Shown: piece after piece, positions 1 to 10,856 of the stretch
How positions within the stretch are numbered: the first letter of the stretch is position 1
How the letters are laid out: the number at the start of each line of letters is the position of its first letter
Source: Phyto melanocephala
Lineage: Eukaryota > Arthropoda > Insecta > Diptera > Rhinophoridae
Direction: 5' to 3'
Length of the DNA: 64,000 nucleotides
NCBI GenBank assembly: GCA_941918925.1
Contig: OW799235.1
Coordinates: 45,042,701 to 45,106,700, forward strand
Program-made: the position numbers and the translations under genes
The notes under the pieces: generated by a model
What the model was told of the DNA's origin: nothing
What the model saw: the letters and a program-made list of their open reading frames with translations, nothing else
Database searches by the model: none

Positions 1-447
1 TTTAAAAAATGGGCGTTCAAATCAAAATGCATTTTGTGCACTTCGTAATTCTTTTGATCAACATAATCGTTCAAATTCGTCCACAATCGGGAGAATTGTA
101 AAAAATATTTAAATTTCTGCAAAACAGGTCTGTATAAAATGTTAGAAAATCTGTGAATGCCTTCTTAGTTCGTTGAGTGGGAACCACTGCTGGTATTTGC
201 GATAGTGTGCCAAAAGAGCAGTCAACCTCGCCTCATCATCATTCCAAACAATTGAGCATCAACATTGTTATTGAAAATTTGGACCATCAGATAGAGGAGT
301 GGCGCCAAGGATGAGGGGGGCCATTTGGCCGATATTTTGTTACATACATAATTGAACCATACATATTACAAAAAGAAATAATAATAATATCCTAAATAAT
401 TTGTGTTTTATTTAAATTCAACATCGGTCCTTAAAACTTAACCACCC
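1..447 (+). mobile_element. Tc1/mariner-like remnant, truncated by window start
   Basis: The same sequence recurs at 42681-43285, where both ends are present as inverted repeats (GGGTGGTTAAATTTTAAGG at the left, its complement at the right). One frame encodes a mariner-like DNA-binding domain; in the complete copy it reads YKNGRSNQNAFCTLR followed by a TIGRIV segment, the second helix-turn-helix of mariner transposases. Everything after that is decayed and the catalytic domain is absent. Only the right end (CCACCC at about 447) lies in the window. It is directly followed by family-B repeat sequence, exactly as in the second copy. Confidence 0.65.
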
Positions 448-628
448 TTTTTAACTTCGATATGCTACTAAAATGCTTTTGTAAATGTAGTCTTCCAATG
501 AAAGTGGGCGTTAAAGTAGGCGTTTCAATAAAGTTTCTGCTAATAAACACAACTTAGATATTTCAATATAGTCCTTTGTCAATAGAGAAATAACATGAAT
601 TTAAGATAAACCGTTATATGGGAGGTAG
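448..628 (+). repeat. Family-B repeat fragment
   Basis: Matches the family-B copy at 43286-43475: the TAACTTCGATATGC junction, then a GTGGGCGTTAAAGTAGGCG tract and the AACCGTTATATGGGAGGTAG end. It is cut off at 628 by the hAT-like terminus that starts at 629. Confidence 0.65.
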
Positions 629-1325
629 TAGAGGTCTGCACAAATGATTTGGTAGCCAAATGAATGCTGTGTGTGTATTTGATATTATTATCAAATGTGT
701 AAAAAAAATGAGAGCGAGTCATTCACACTCAATCATATTAAATGAGAGATCAACACAACACCGTTCATTAAAAAGTAAGCCACACACACTTACACTAATT
801 GTGTGTGTTTCTCTATTATTATTTATTGTTTGATGAACTCAAATTCATACATATTACAATAAAAAAATCACACTAATCATTCGTGTGTTTCTTGACTTTC
901 TTATTTTGTTAAATAAAGAGGAAAATTAAAATTTTAACAAAAAAAGTAATCAAATGAAATGGTTGTAATAAATGTATTTTTTATATGCAAAAACAATAAC
1001 AATAATAATATTATAAAAAAAAATTTACAATATGACAAAACCAGTATACAAAGGCAATAATTCTTAAGCACTTACTACACTATATTTTTATTCATTGATG
1101 ATATGTATAGAATTGATAGAAACAAACAGTAAAAACTGTAAAAAAAAAAGTAAAATTGTTCAACTTAAAATTGACATTTTAAGCTTAAAATATTAAAAGT
1201 GTTGCTGAATCAGCGGTTTATGGCAAATTCAGCGACTAACCGCTTTTTTGTTTGTTTTATTTTTATGTTTCTCAAAAACGTTGACAACATTTAATAAAAT
1301 AAACAAAACAATAACAAAAAAAAAA

Positions 1326-1680
1326 CATGTAACAGAGCTATATTTGGCCGTGCCGAATCTTATATACCTTTCACAACGTGTAGTCATGCAATAACAATTG
1401 TTTGTATCGCCATTCATCTCATATAAAATACGTACATGCATGTAAAAAACATACATATAAAAACATACCATTGTAAAATTATAATTGAGTTTACGTATGT
1501 TAGTTTCTAAAATAAAAATTAAAAAAAAATAAAAACAAATGTATTAAAAACAAACAAAAATTGCAGAAAAAAATTTAAAAAAAAATTTAAAAAAAAATAT
1601 TTAAAAAAATTAAAAAAAAAATAATAAAAATATAAATAATATATGTCTACATTTACATTTACATATATAAATTACAAAAC
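1326..1680 (+). repeat. Family-A mini-me-like repeat, 5' part
   Basis: Starts with the family-A head (TATTTGGCCGTGCCGAATC, then TATATACC and ACAACGTGTAGTCATGCAATA) and runs into the A/T-rich microsatellite. The core and tail are missing. Confidence 0.7.
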
Positions 1681-1694
1681 ATTTTAAGGAGAAA

Positions 1695-2276
1695 TTGCTG
1701 TATTATTTGGAAAATGTCGTATTAAACAACTTGACAATATTTCACAAAATTGGGCTATTTCTCTTCCCACCTTTAAATAAAATGGTTCAATTTAGTGAAG
1801 ACGAGCAGACCGAAATCAGAAATGAGTGTAAACGTACAATGAGAAAGTTTTTGGAAGAAGTTGTTGAACCTCAAACTCAAAGCGGGGGCACGTCAGAAGT
1901 ATCTAATGAAAACATAGACCTAATTTGCGATTTTTTGCCACCAGCCCAATTAAACAACAGTATGGATGTTGTGGAAACAGAAATATTGAAATACGAAACT
2001 TTAACTATCAATTTTTATGACGACTTCAATATTCTGTAATGGTGGGAAGCTAACAAACAACAATTTCCATTGCTACATAAACTCAGCTGTAAAATATTAG
2101 GTACGCCTGCAAGCAGTGCAGCTTCCGAAAGGGTATTTTCGGCAGCACGCAATTTAATCACAGAAAAAAGATGCAGTATTGCATCAAATGATGACAGTGT
2201 AAATAAAATTATGTTTTTGCATTATAATATTCCAAAGCATGAATTAGAAACTGAAATTAGTACACAAACGGAATAA
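1695..2276 (+). pseudogene. hAT transposase, C-terminal dimerisation region (broken)
   Basis: The frame begins within the protein (HKIGLFLFPP, then ECKRTMRKFLEE), crosses one stop codon (TAA at 2037-2039) and continues in the same frame as WWEANKQQFPLLHKL, PASSAASERVFS and a final IMFLHYN. This is the hAT C-terminal dimerisation motif; the SAASERVFS core is diagnostic. About 190 codons remain of a protein that is usually 550-700 residues. The catalytic D and D residues and the BED zinc finger are missing. The 5' boundary coincides with the inserted family-A repeat, so the upstream half was displaced or lost. It is non-functional. Confidence 0.85.
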
Positions 2277-2425
2277 ATGTTTATTTTCATGACTCATGAT
2301 ATTTTACAAAAATAATTTCTATGTTTTCCTCATGAGATATATAGTTTCTTCATTTAATATTTAATTTAATATTATTCCGTCTTTTATAAAAAAAAGTCTG
2401 ATATACATAGGTACCTAGTTCCTTA

Positions 2426-2747
2426 AGGCCATGACCGACTATCCTACAAAGTCGCGCGATTATGTCAAATAAAAATCTGATTGAGTTCTGTCCTACATGA
2501 GAAAATCGCAACAAAATGTGTGATTCGGTGCCACACTGTCATACAAAAAAGATACAAAATAAAAAAGCAACTCTGATCGCACAGAAACTACTATTTTTTG
2601 AAAATTTTCAAAAGATTATCAAATCGGACACACTTGTCAAAAAATCTGTCGCACATATGAATTTTTTGTCCACACTATCACACTTTCTGAACACACATAA
2701 AATTTTTGACATATCGAACGACTAAATCTGATAGTCAGTCATGGCCT
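2426..2747 (+). mobile_element. 322-bp MITE, PIF/Harbinger-type, copy 1
   Basis: Inverted ends AGGCCATGACCGACTAT and ATAGTCAGTCATGGCCT, flanked by a 3-bp duplication TTA (2423-2425 and 2748-2750). The copy at 24374-24695 has the same length, about six mismatches by eye and a TAA duplication. A 3-bp TWA target is the Harbinger signature. The short ORF inside is not conserved coding sequence. Confidence 0.85.
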
Positions 2748-2750
2748 TTA

Positions 2751-3740
2751 CCATTATTGTCAATGTATTGAATTTATTTTTATTTTAACTTTTTTTATTG
2801 AAAACACATTTAATTTGTTCAAATAATAATTATTTTTATTTATAATTAAAAATCTGCCAAAGTATACAAAAGTAGCCAGTTGTAAAATTTTTTAACTTGT
2901 TTACGATTAAATTCGGTAGATATAGTGATTATTGTCAACTGTGTGACATAATTAAAAAAAAAACAAGTAAGAGTGCTAAATTAATAACAAATGAATAAAA
3001 ATTCCATTTGTTAAAAAATATATTTAAAACTACTACTTTTTGCTTCTAAAAAGTTTGTATCACTTTTTAATGCAACATTTTTTTACTAATATTTTGTTTT
3101 CAATACGATAAAAAAAATTTAAAACACAAAACACATGTTGTGTTGATAAAACACAATATGTACATCGACACACAAGTGTATTTACTCGAATTAAAGAGCA
3201 AATTTGTTATTTACACCTGAATCAAATATGTCTCTCACAACACTCACATAAATAATTGAACGCTTTGCACACATAGGCTATTACTCACACACAATTAATT
3301 GTGTGTGATTCTAAAATCACACACAACACACTACTTACTAGCTTGATATGTGTATTCATGTGTCGTTTAATCGCACATATGCAGACCTCTACTATCTACC
3401 TCATACCTTTTCTTCACCTTTCGTTATTAATACAAATATATAACAATTCAAAGTTTCATATTCATCTTCTTTACGTTCAACAATTTATAAACAAAATTAA
3501 CATTTAAAAAGAAAACTTAGTAAAATTAAACAAAAATGACAACAATTTATTTTTTTCCTTTTTGTGTTTAGGAATCTAATTTGTGAAAGATAATACTAAT
3601 AGCAAATGTAACATGAATATAATCTAGTAAACAATAATGTATGGATATTGATAATAAAAAAGAATAACATAATTTAAGAGTAAGGCGTTAAATACTCATG
3701 TTACGTTAAAACAACAAATTATTGCGTAAAATCAAATCAA
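2751..3740. other. AT-rich stretch without a recognisable gene
   Basis: Up to 3391 this is the right part of the candidate hAT element, with many CACACA/TGTGTG tracts near its end. From 3392 to 3740 I see nothing but AT-rich sequence with no coding pattern. Confidence 0.5.
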
Positions 3741-3750
3741 TACAACTTAC

Positions 3751-3801
3751 ATAAACTTTATGTCCATCGAAGTCCGCCGGCGCCAGTTGACTGTAGACAA
3801 G
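3751..3801 (-). CDS. Possible 51-nt internal exon of an unidentified host gene
   Basis: A GC-rich island stands in very AT-rich DNA. On the minus strand it is bounded by CCCTACAG (acceptor) and GTAAGT (perfect donor). It is exactly 17 codons with no stop, reading LVYSQLAPADFDGHKVY. The splice context and base composition suggest a conserved exon, but I do not recognise the protein and no partner exon was found. The plus strand also holds a short frame starting ATGTCCATC and ending TAG at about 3807; it is less convincing because it has no splice context. The polypyrimidine tract before the acceptor is weak. Confidence 0.35.
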
Positions 3802-3909
3802 CTGTAGGGTGTTTTTGCTTATATTTCTTTTATCATATTTTTTTAAATTAATTTGATCATTAGTATTATCGTTATTGAGGCCCTATGCTCCTTATAGGAA
3901 CTAAAGGAA

Positions 3910-3912
<3 letters not shown>

Positions 3913-3956
<44 letters not shown>
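3913..3956. repeat. (AT)n microsatellite
   Basis: About 22 perfect AT dinucleotides. Confidence 0.95.
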
Positions 3957-3959
<3 letters not shown>

Positions 3960-4301
3960 CGTTATTTACTTAACATTTGTTGTTTTTAAACTACTGAATG
4001 TGTGTAAATATGTATGTGTTAATGCAATTAATGTAAGATTTTGGTGTAGGGTGTTTTTTTTACAAACAAATTAAATTAAGTAATCATAAAGAAATTATGA
4101 ACAAAAGTAAACAAACAATATTAAAAAAAATTACACAAGAATCGCGTTTAACAATTTTGATCAATGACCAGAGTTTTATATCATATTAAAACACAATGTT
4201 GAGAGAATGTACGTCTGGTTAGCTTGCTGATATAACAAAAAACTTTCCAATTTATAATTATCAAGTTTACCTAAAGGTAAACTACAGTTAAGTGGGTTTC
4301 T

Positions 4302-4580
4302 CTAGTATTCACTAGGGAAACTGTCAATATTTTGGTTACAGATGGGTATATGATACCGCAAAATAAAATCATAAGCCACAATAGGATTACTCGATCGGGT
4401 TTTCCCACGAATATCTAACTCCCAGTTACTTATGTTATTTGTTGGTAGTATTTGGAACTTAGGCCACAAAAAAACAAAATTTTCCGTTATCTTAATTAAA
4501 ATTTCAATATTCCTATGTAAATTATAAATAGATTCCGATTTTGTAAAAACAAATTTTTTCTTAGCTTTATGTAGTACCAC
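4302..4580 (-). pseudogene. Unidentified ORF 3' of the gypsy integrase remnant
   Basis: An open frame of 92 codons downstream of the integrase zinc domain on the same strand. Its composition (LWPKFQILPTNN, a WELD segment) looks like degraded coding sequence. Its place would suit a post-integrase region or an env-like remnant, but I see no diagnostic motif such as a signal peptide, a transmembrane helix or a furin-type site. The call as part of the retroelement rests only on position. Confidence 0.3.
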
Positions 4581-4792
4581 TCACACAAAATATTTTACTA
4601 ATAATCATAAAAATTTTCAAAAATTTTAGACAATAGAAAACCTAGTTATTCAATGCTAACTAAAAAAAAAAAAAATCAAAAACCAAACCTTGTTAGAGCA
4701 AAAAAAAATTTAATAATTATTAAATACGAATAATTCTAATATAATTAAAAGCATGTACGAATTTATGAAACGAAACACCGCCATCATAACTT

Positions 4793-5125
4793 TTACTTGT
4801 TTACATACGATTTAACTTGTGTGAATAATTTTGGCCAATAAAAGTATCTTTTTAGGCGTTCTAAAGTTTTTATAAATCCACCATGTGCTGCTGTCAAACT
4901 TTTACGGGCTTTTTCGATCAGAACTTGTGTTATATTTGGTGGTATCCAAATTTTCCACTGGCTCTCTGTCTCATTTTCTTGATCGAAATTTATTCTTTTA
5001 AATACTATACCATTCTCAATCCTTAAATCTGGTAAACTATCTTGATTTTCGGTTATGTGCTGTATCAAGCTTAAATATTCATCGCTTTCAAATTCTGTTG
5101 TCTCGAAATCAAACAGTTCCTCCAA
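4793..5125 (-). pseudogene. Gypsy integrase zinc-binding domain remnant
   Basis: The frame contains WKIWIPPNITQVLIEKA and AHGGFIKTLERLKRYFYWP, typical of the N-terminal HHCC zinc domain of Ty3/gypsy integrases (H-x-G-x-K-T and Y-W-P). It ends right after VNK, where the conserved C-x2-C should follow, so the second metal-binding half and the whole D,D-35-E core are missing. The element cannot encode an integrase. Confidence 0.75.
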
Positions 5126-5199
5126 TTTAATTTCTTCTACATGATCATATGATCCATATCCAGTCGTGATAACATATCGGCAACTTTATTTTCAGAACC

Positions 5200-5763
5200 T
5201 TTTCTGTGTTAAATGTCGAAATCAAATGCCTGAAACTGCAGTGATCATCGTGTTAATCTACCCGTCAAATATTTAAGAGACATTAGCCACTTCAGACTGG
5301 CGTGGTCTGTCACTATAGTGAAAGGCATCATTTCAACATATGGGCGAAACTTTTTTACTGCCATTACAGCTGCTAGACATTCTTTTTTTTAGTAACACTG
5401 TAATTTTTCTGGCATACATTTAATTTTTGACTATAAAAAGCTATTGGATGCTCTTCGTTCTTGTCATCAAGTTGATACAAGACAGCATCAATTCCAAAAT
5501 CACTTGCATCACACTGAATCCAAAATTTTTTTGAAAAATCTGCATGTCTTAGTATATGTAAGTGCAGATGTCAAAGCTTTCTTCAGGTTTTTAAATGCCT
5601 CAACTGCTTCAGCAGTCATTTCGAATTTTTTTGTCTTTTTCAACCGATTTGTTAAGGGTACAGCTATCGCCTCAAAATCTCTTATGAATCGGCGATACCA
5701 GCCGGCTGTTCCAAGAAAACTGCGCCCTTCGCGAATGGATTTTGGTATTCTAAGGGTAAGCAT
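5200..5763 (-). pseudogene. Gypsy RT connection and RNase H remnant
   Basis: The frame begins with the conserved post-RT segment RSFLGTAGWYRRFI and continues AFKNLKKALT, typical of the end of gypsy reverse transcriptase. After a frameshift near 5520 the RNase H core follows (DASDFGIDAVLYQ, then AFYSQKLN and TDHASLKWL). The D of DASD is the first RNase H catalytic position. Stops interrupt the C-terminal half. The segment joins directly to the KDAYP motif at about 5755, so about 150 codons are absent between them. Confidence 0.75.
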
Positions 5764-6490
5764 CCTTAACAGTCATTTTAATTAATTTTCTTGCATCAAG
5801 GCAAAATCTATTTTTCTCAGGTTTCCTTTCCACTGCTGTCCTATTCGACCAGGGACTTTCGCTTTCCTCTATAACGTTTAAAGCTAACATAGTGTCTGTT
5901 TCTTTATATACGATATCCTGTACTGCTAGAGATAAGGGATAGTGATGGTCCTTAAAAGGCACAGAACCTTCTACTAATTTTATGCTGTGTTTCTCCAGAG
6001 ATGTACAACCTAATCCATCTTTTTCAAATGCCGGAAAAAGTTTAATAACATTTTCTAGTTTTTGCTGTTGCTCATCATCTAATACATAAGGATTGCATCT
6101 ATGATCTTTTACCTTAAACTGTTCCTGCATTTTCTCAATATCTACTTCCTCTACATTAAAAACTTCAGGGGCTAATCCAAAAACTTTCCAGAAATCTACT
6201 CCAAGATAGTCTTCTTGCTCCAAGTCCGGACACAAATAAAATGATATGCACTCAGTTTGGTTCTTAAATTTTAGATTTAATTCTACTTTACCTAACAATC
6301 TATGATTCTTTACAGCAGCTGTTGAAACGACTGAAAATATTGGCTTAAAACTAATACCTAATTTATCTATCAGCTCCCTACAACCTTTTCATAATAAACT
6401 TATCGATGCTCCCGTATCTAATAATTCTTTGATTATACTGCCCTCTATACTAAATTCAGCAAAAGCTCGAAGATCGTCGTTTCTATCAGC
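5750..6490 (-). pseudogene. Gypsy protease and N-terminal reverse transcriptase remnant
   Basis: The minus strand carries the aspartic protease active site LLDTGAS at about 6405-6425, followed by a stop after ISLL, and then the protease C-terminal part. The same frame runs on as the start of reverse transcriptase: ESPWSNRTAVERKPEKN, CLDARKL and TVKDAYP. The RT catalytic YxDD box is absent because of the deletion at about 5755. The length from protease to KDAYP is near normal, so the decay is mostly point mutations plus one large deletion. Confidence 0.8.
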
Positions 6491-6699
6491 TACTCTAGTG
6501 GTTTCTATTACAAATTTTCTTAACTTTCTCCTTTCAGCAAACTTCTTTCTTAATTTTAATATACTTTTCGAAACTTTTCTTCTAAAACTTATTGCTTCAT
6601 TAAAAATTCTATCTCTAACTTTTTAATAATTTAACTTACGTTTCTCAAATGTAAAGGTATGTCGCATTTGAGGGATGTATTTATTAAAATTTTTCACAA

Positions 6700-7484
6700 T
6701 TTTTATTATATTTATTTTTCTTTTTCCCATTGATGTACTACAGGCGGGTTCTCCTTTGAACGATGGCTCCCCGCTGTTCCCTCGCTCCTGCAAAAATTTA
6801 TATTTTTACAATCTGTGAAATTTGGGGATATAACATTGGGTTTGCCACACCTGTAGCAAAATAATGCTCTTTTAGTTGATGGACAATCCATAAACATATG
6901 GTCATTCTGCCTACAGTTCCAGCAGATAAGTGGAATTCTAGTTTTACTCTGTAATTTATTTGCCTCAATTTCTGCTACCTCTTCATACGATTCGGGGTGA
7001 ATGTTGTTAGATGAATTTTAAAAAATTTTGTTTACTTGTCTGGTATAACAATTTACAGGAACATGTGAATGTTGAGCTCGATTGTCTTTCCGGCAAAATA
7101 CCTTTTCTGCTTCTACACACTCTTGTCTTAGTTCTTCAACTGAACTGACGGCAATCTGGTAAACTCTACTTCTTATGTCTTCTCTTAAATTTTTCTTCTC
7201 TTTATCATCTCCCTTTCAGGCATTGAAATATCCAACCGAGATCGCATTTGAGTCATGGCGAAAAAGAAAGCTTCGATTCCTCCACCTGATTATTTTCCTT
7301 CCACCATATCGCTCATAAGCTTAAAACTGGACCTAATAGATTGGTATTTTTTCAATAATGCTTCTTTCAAGGTGGTCCATTCAGTGACGTAATTTGTTTG
7401 GGTGAACAACCAATACCACTTTTCGGCAACTCCTTTGACCAACAAATGGAAGTTATCCAGAACCTCTTTAAAAGATGCACCGTA
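6700..7484 (-). pseudogene. Gypsy gag: capsid and nucleocapsid remnant
   Basis: Directly after the stop ending the intact gag frame, the capsid continues (YGASFKEVLDNFHLLVKG, then AEKWYW). Frameshifts and stops follow. Near 6820-6935 there are two CCHC-like knuckles: CWNCRQNDHMFMDC is a complete C-x2-C-x4-H-x4-C, followed by CYRCGKP. These bind the RNA genome in working elements. The gag-pol boundary near 6600 is not intact. Confidence 0.75.
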
Positions 7485-8159
7485 TTAACGCTGTAGACGT
7501 TCAACGCGAAACACAAAATCTTGGACTGCTAGTTTATTAGAGTTACCATGGAATTCAAGTCCCCATTTGTCTATACGCATTTTGTGGTGACTTTTCAAAC
7601 TAGCAGCTTTTAAACTTTCCAAAGAAGCTCTCGACGAATGTGCTGAACTAATTGGAGAAACATCTAATATATTATAGTTATGGCTATTCTTCACAATCTT
7701 GGGAACAATTTCTGCTTGGAGCTTTTTATTCTGCTGCTGGGTATGTTGCAACACTAAACTCATTTTACTTACAGTTGTAGTTAATTCTGCCATCTGCCTT
7801 CTTATTTCAATTACTTGTGATGAAAAGTTCTGTTCTACAGCACCTTCATCTGAATCGTCGCCACTCATTTCTACCACATTCTGATCTATTTCGTACTCTT
7901 CCTGTACCCTAACTTCAAGATCTGCAGCACGACTAGTAGACGGCTTAGCCGCATTAATCGTCTGCGATTTATTATGAAATTGAGGCTCTATTAAATTTTT
8001 ATTCTGACTCATATTTAAATTTCTAATTGCACTAGGTTTGCGCCTTGGTGTATTAGATTTATAAGTTTTCAAAAACCTAAAAGGTGTCGACCTATTCAAA
8101 TCAAACTTAACTTGTTTAACTCTTTCTCTAGACTTAGTATTATTAGGGTTTTCAGACAT
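7485..8159 (-). pseudogene. Gypsy gag, N-terminal part (open 224 codons)
   Basis: It starts at ATG 8157-8159 (MSENPNNTKSRERVKQ). A basic N-terminus is followed by an acidic, Ser-rich middle (VEMSGDDSDEGAVEQN) and a predicted coiled coil (IEIRRQMAELTTTVSKMSL, then QQNKKLQAEI). The end, WGLEFHGNSNKLAVQDFVFR, is the typical entry into the gag capsid. The reading stops at RLQR because of one nonsense codon; homology continues directly downstream. It would normally assemble virus-like particles. Here it is a truncated product of a dead element. Confidence 0.7.
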
Positions 8160-8636
8160 ATCTTAACAAAAAAAAAACACTATACAAACTGTTTTTCCCT
8201 TTGCCGACGATAAACTACGAAAACATAAAAATAGATTTTGTTGTACAAATCGGAAAAACAAATAGGAAAATAAAATTTTTCTATATTCTTAATTTTTTTA
8301 TCACAAGTGTTCTTATTTATAAATTACTCGTATCACAAAAACAAAATATTTTTAAATTTCCAATTAGGTTTGGCATGAAGGTAATTGGCGGTTGTCAAAG
8401 TGGTTTTACTTATAACACTGGTAATTCATATGGTACGCAAGATTAGTGATAAAAAAAATTAATAAAAAAAAAAATTTATAATTTTAGTAATTTCTCTAAT
8501 TCGAGAAGTCCTCTCGAGTCATACTCGATACTACAGACCCCATGATATTATATTCACGAGCGGCTATCAAAGCTATCACCTCGAGTTCACTTATAATCAA
8601 CTAAATATCAACTGAAACTACATATTTTAATTTGAA
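8160..8636 (-). other. Possible gypsy leader/LTR region
   Basis: Lies immediately 5' of gag on the minus strand. It contains AT-rich leader-like sequence and a less AT-rich block at 8500-8600 (TCGAGAAGTCCTCTCGAGTC, a near-palindrome). No matching second LTR was recognised near 4.1-4.3 kb, so LTR identity is unproven. Confidence 0.3.
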
Positions 8637-8923
8637 ACGCTACGCCCCTTAATGAATAAAAATGCATTCTAAATTTATAGTCATGACAGCTCAATATGTG
8701 TGCACAGTTTCAGAAAAATCGGTGAAGTTCAAGTAGCTAAAAATGATAAGTTTTTTCTTATGGACGTGGCACTGCCCACTTTTCTAATCACGAAATTGTA
8801 AAGTCATGACAGCTCAATATGTGTGCAAAGTTTCAGAAAAATCGGTTCAGTGCAAGTACCTTAAAATTATAACTTTTTTTACACACATACACACAGAGTT
8901 TCATTTTTATATATATAGATAAC
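8637..8923 (-). repeat. Family-C Helitron-like repeat, short copy
   Basis: Shares with 62.1-63.2 kb the CTACGCCCCTTAATGAATAA start, the GGGCGTGGCACTGCCCAC-type tract, repeated AAAAATCGGT modules, and the ACACACAGAGTTTCA and TATATATATAGAT end. Internal deletions are present. Confidence 0.65.
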
Positions 8924-9000
8924 AGCTAAAATAAAAAATGTTTAAAGAAAAAGATATAGAGGCAAACTTATAAAAAAGCATTATCGCTACTTCATTCTTT

Positions 9001-9440
9001 TCAAAAGCAAGTTTCGCTTAATGAAAAAGTCATCTCGTCTTCTATTATACCATCTTCAATTTCAGCACTTTCCTTTAGAATATATTTATCAATTTTAGCG
9101 TCTATTATTTTAATTTAATCTTAATATTCCTCTTTGATGATAATACTAGATCTGAAGACAGCAAAAAATATGTCATTAAATTTTAATTTGTGTTTTGTCG
9201 AGAGGTTTTTCTGATATGAGACAGTCGCACTTTCCTCACATTTTTATGGTTGGCTTCCAATGCTTCTTTAGACAAACACCCTGGAATGAAAAATGCTAAT
9301 TAGGTTGTCATTAACTTTTTTGTAAGTAAAATAAAATGTGTAAATACCTATTGGTAAATTGAAAAAACTCGATAACATCACATCCTTGAACGAAAACCTC
9401 TAATATCATGAACTTAACGTTCTCAATATCAATGCAAGAT
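9001..9440 (-). pseudogene. Transib transposase, C-terminal part
   Basis: On the minus strand a short exon ends in LPIG at about 9330. A putative intron follows (GT..AG, about 9281-9330). Then comes GCLSKEALEANHKNVRKVRL, with HIRKTSRQNTN and LLSSDLVLSS after it. This matches the conserved C-terminal region of Transib transposases (LSEEA, KxxRxxHxRK, NT, SSDPxxSS). The tail is acidic (IEDGIIEDEM) and ends at a stop at 9001-9003. One in-frame stop after NTN shows decay. The middle part of the same gene lies at 11655-11990; family-A repeats separate the two. Confidence 0.65.
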
Positions 9441-9445
9441 TATCA

Positions 9446-10022
9446 ACAAGTAAAAGTGCTATATTCAGCCGTGTCGAATCTTATATACCCTTCACAACGT
9501 GTAGTCATGCAATAACAATTGTTTGTATAACCATTCATCTCATATGAAATACGTGCATACATATACAAAACATCCCATTGCAGAATTATAAATATAATTT
9601 ACGTATGTATGTTTCCACAAAAAAAAATTACAAAAAAAAAATATGTATTTAAAACAAAAAAATTAATTGAATTAATTAATTAATTGGCTCAGCTGGGATT
9701 CGATGCTACGTTTACTCTAACTAGTATATATGTATGTTGTTGTTGTAATTGTGAAAAAAAACGAGGTGGTCGTGGTTTTTTGCTCATATCTCAGAAAGTT
9801 ATGGGGCGATTGTGCTGAATTTCAATAGCGATTCATTCCTGGATATTTCAAAAAGATTGATACCATACTCAGATCTGAGGAACATAAAAATTTTTTTTAA
9901 TTATTTCTTTTAAATTTTATTTTTGTAATTTTTTTTTGTTGTTTGTTTTTTTTTTGTTTTTAATATATTTTTTTTGTAATTTTTTTTTAGAAACATACAT
10001 ACCTAAAATCAATTTATAATTA
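9446..10022 (+). repeat. Family-A mini-me-like repeat, copy A2 (outer)
   Basis: Head at 9446 (ACAAGTAAAAGTGCTATATT, then GCCGTGTCGAATC). A/T microsatellite and the GAGGTGGTCGTGG core follow. Its tail appears to be the orphan CACTGTGTGAAGGATATAA at 10799-10821, displaced by copy A3. Confidence 0.7.
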
Positions 10023-10797
10023 TACCCTTCACACAGTGAAAAAGGGTATATATAGGTTTGTCATTCCGTGTGAAATTTCTACAATTTTCATTTCCGACCC
10101 CATAAAGTATATATTTTCTGAAAGCTTATGAATAGAGGAGTCGATTAAGCCCTGACCGTCTGTCCGTCTGTCCGTCTGACCGTCTGTCCGTGTGTATGTT
10201 GAAATCAACTTTTTGAAGCCCCCCGACATAGGTTGGACCCGGGTAAGGTATTAAAATATCAGAAATATTCGGGAGTAGATCGGTATTGAAAATCAGAAAC
10301 ATCGGTACATAAACAACTGAGATATGAGCAAAAACCCACGACCACCTCGATTTTCTTTTCATAAAAACAACATTACAACAACAACAACATACATACATAC
10401 AAACGTGTATACTGGTTAGAGAAAACGTGGCATCGAATCCCAGCTGAGGCAAAAAAATTTTTTTTTAAATTTTTTTAAATTTTTTTTTTTTAATTTTTTT
10501 TTTATTATTTTTTTATTTTTTATTTAATATATTATATATATTTTTATTATTTTTTTTTATTTTTTTTTTTTTAATTTTTTTTTTATTTTTTTTGTTTTAT
10601 ATATATTATATATGTATATAATAATTTTTTTTTTTTTAATTTTTTTTTTAAATTTTTTTTTTTAAATTTTTTTTTTATTTTTTATTTTTTTTTTGTTTTT
10701 TTTTAACATACATACGTGAATTTACTGTTATTGCATGACTACACGTTGTGAAGGGTATATAAGATTCGGCACGGCCGAATATAGCGCTTTTACTTGT
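10022..10797 (-). repeat. Family-A mini-me-like repeat, copy A3 (full length)
   Basis: Minus orientation: tail TATACCCTTCACACAGTGAA at the left, (GTCY)n near 10160, the core GACCCCATAAAGTATATATT, a GGGATTCGATGCCACG-type block, a long A/T microsatellite and the head at the right. Nearly identical to 45269-46021. Confidence 0.85.
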
Positions 10798-10856
10798 TCA
10801 CTGTGTGAAGGATATAAAAAGAATAGTTATGAGTGAATTATATATTTTACATTATT

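Larger units (their letters stand above)
629..3391 (+). mobile_element. Candidate hAT element, decayed, with two later insertions
   Basis: The ends are inverted repeats: TAGAGGTCTGCACAAATG at 629 and, in complement, TAGAGGTCTGCATATGTG ending at 3391. The first bases fit the hAT end pattern YARNG. A hAT transposase C-terminus lies inside (1695-2276). A family-A repeat (1326-1680) and a 322-bp MITE (2426-2747) inserted later. The 8-bp flanks do not match (GGAGGTAG against CTATCTAC), so the two ends may not belong to one insertion. Subterminal runs of CACACA/TGTGTG occur at both ends. Confidence 0.5.
4302..8159 (-). mobile_element. Ty3/gypsy-type LTR retrotransposon, decayed
   Basis: Reading the minus strand, the order is gag (8159 to about 6700), protease, reverse transcriptase, RNase H and integrase zinc domain (about 4793), which is the Ty3/gypsy order. 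It has many stops and frameshifts, an internal deletion at about 5755 that removes most of the reverse transcriptase, and no integrase catalytic core. No LTR pair was found by eye; 8160-8636 could hold the leader and 5' LTR. Confidence 0.85.

Noticed and set aside
2516..2725. 69-codon frame, also at 24464-24673
   Set aside because: Lies inside the 322-bp MITE; conserved only because the two copies are young.
3776..3807. Plus-strand mini-ORF ATGTCCATC to TAG
   Set aside because: Only about a dozen codons and no splice context; the minus-strand exon reading explains the GC-rich island better.
5444..5785. 113-codon plus-strand frame
   Set aside because: Antisense shadow of the gypsy RT/RNase H remnant.
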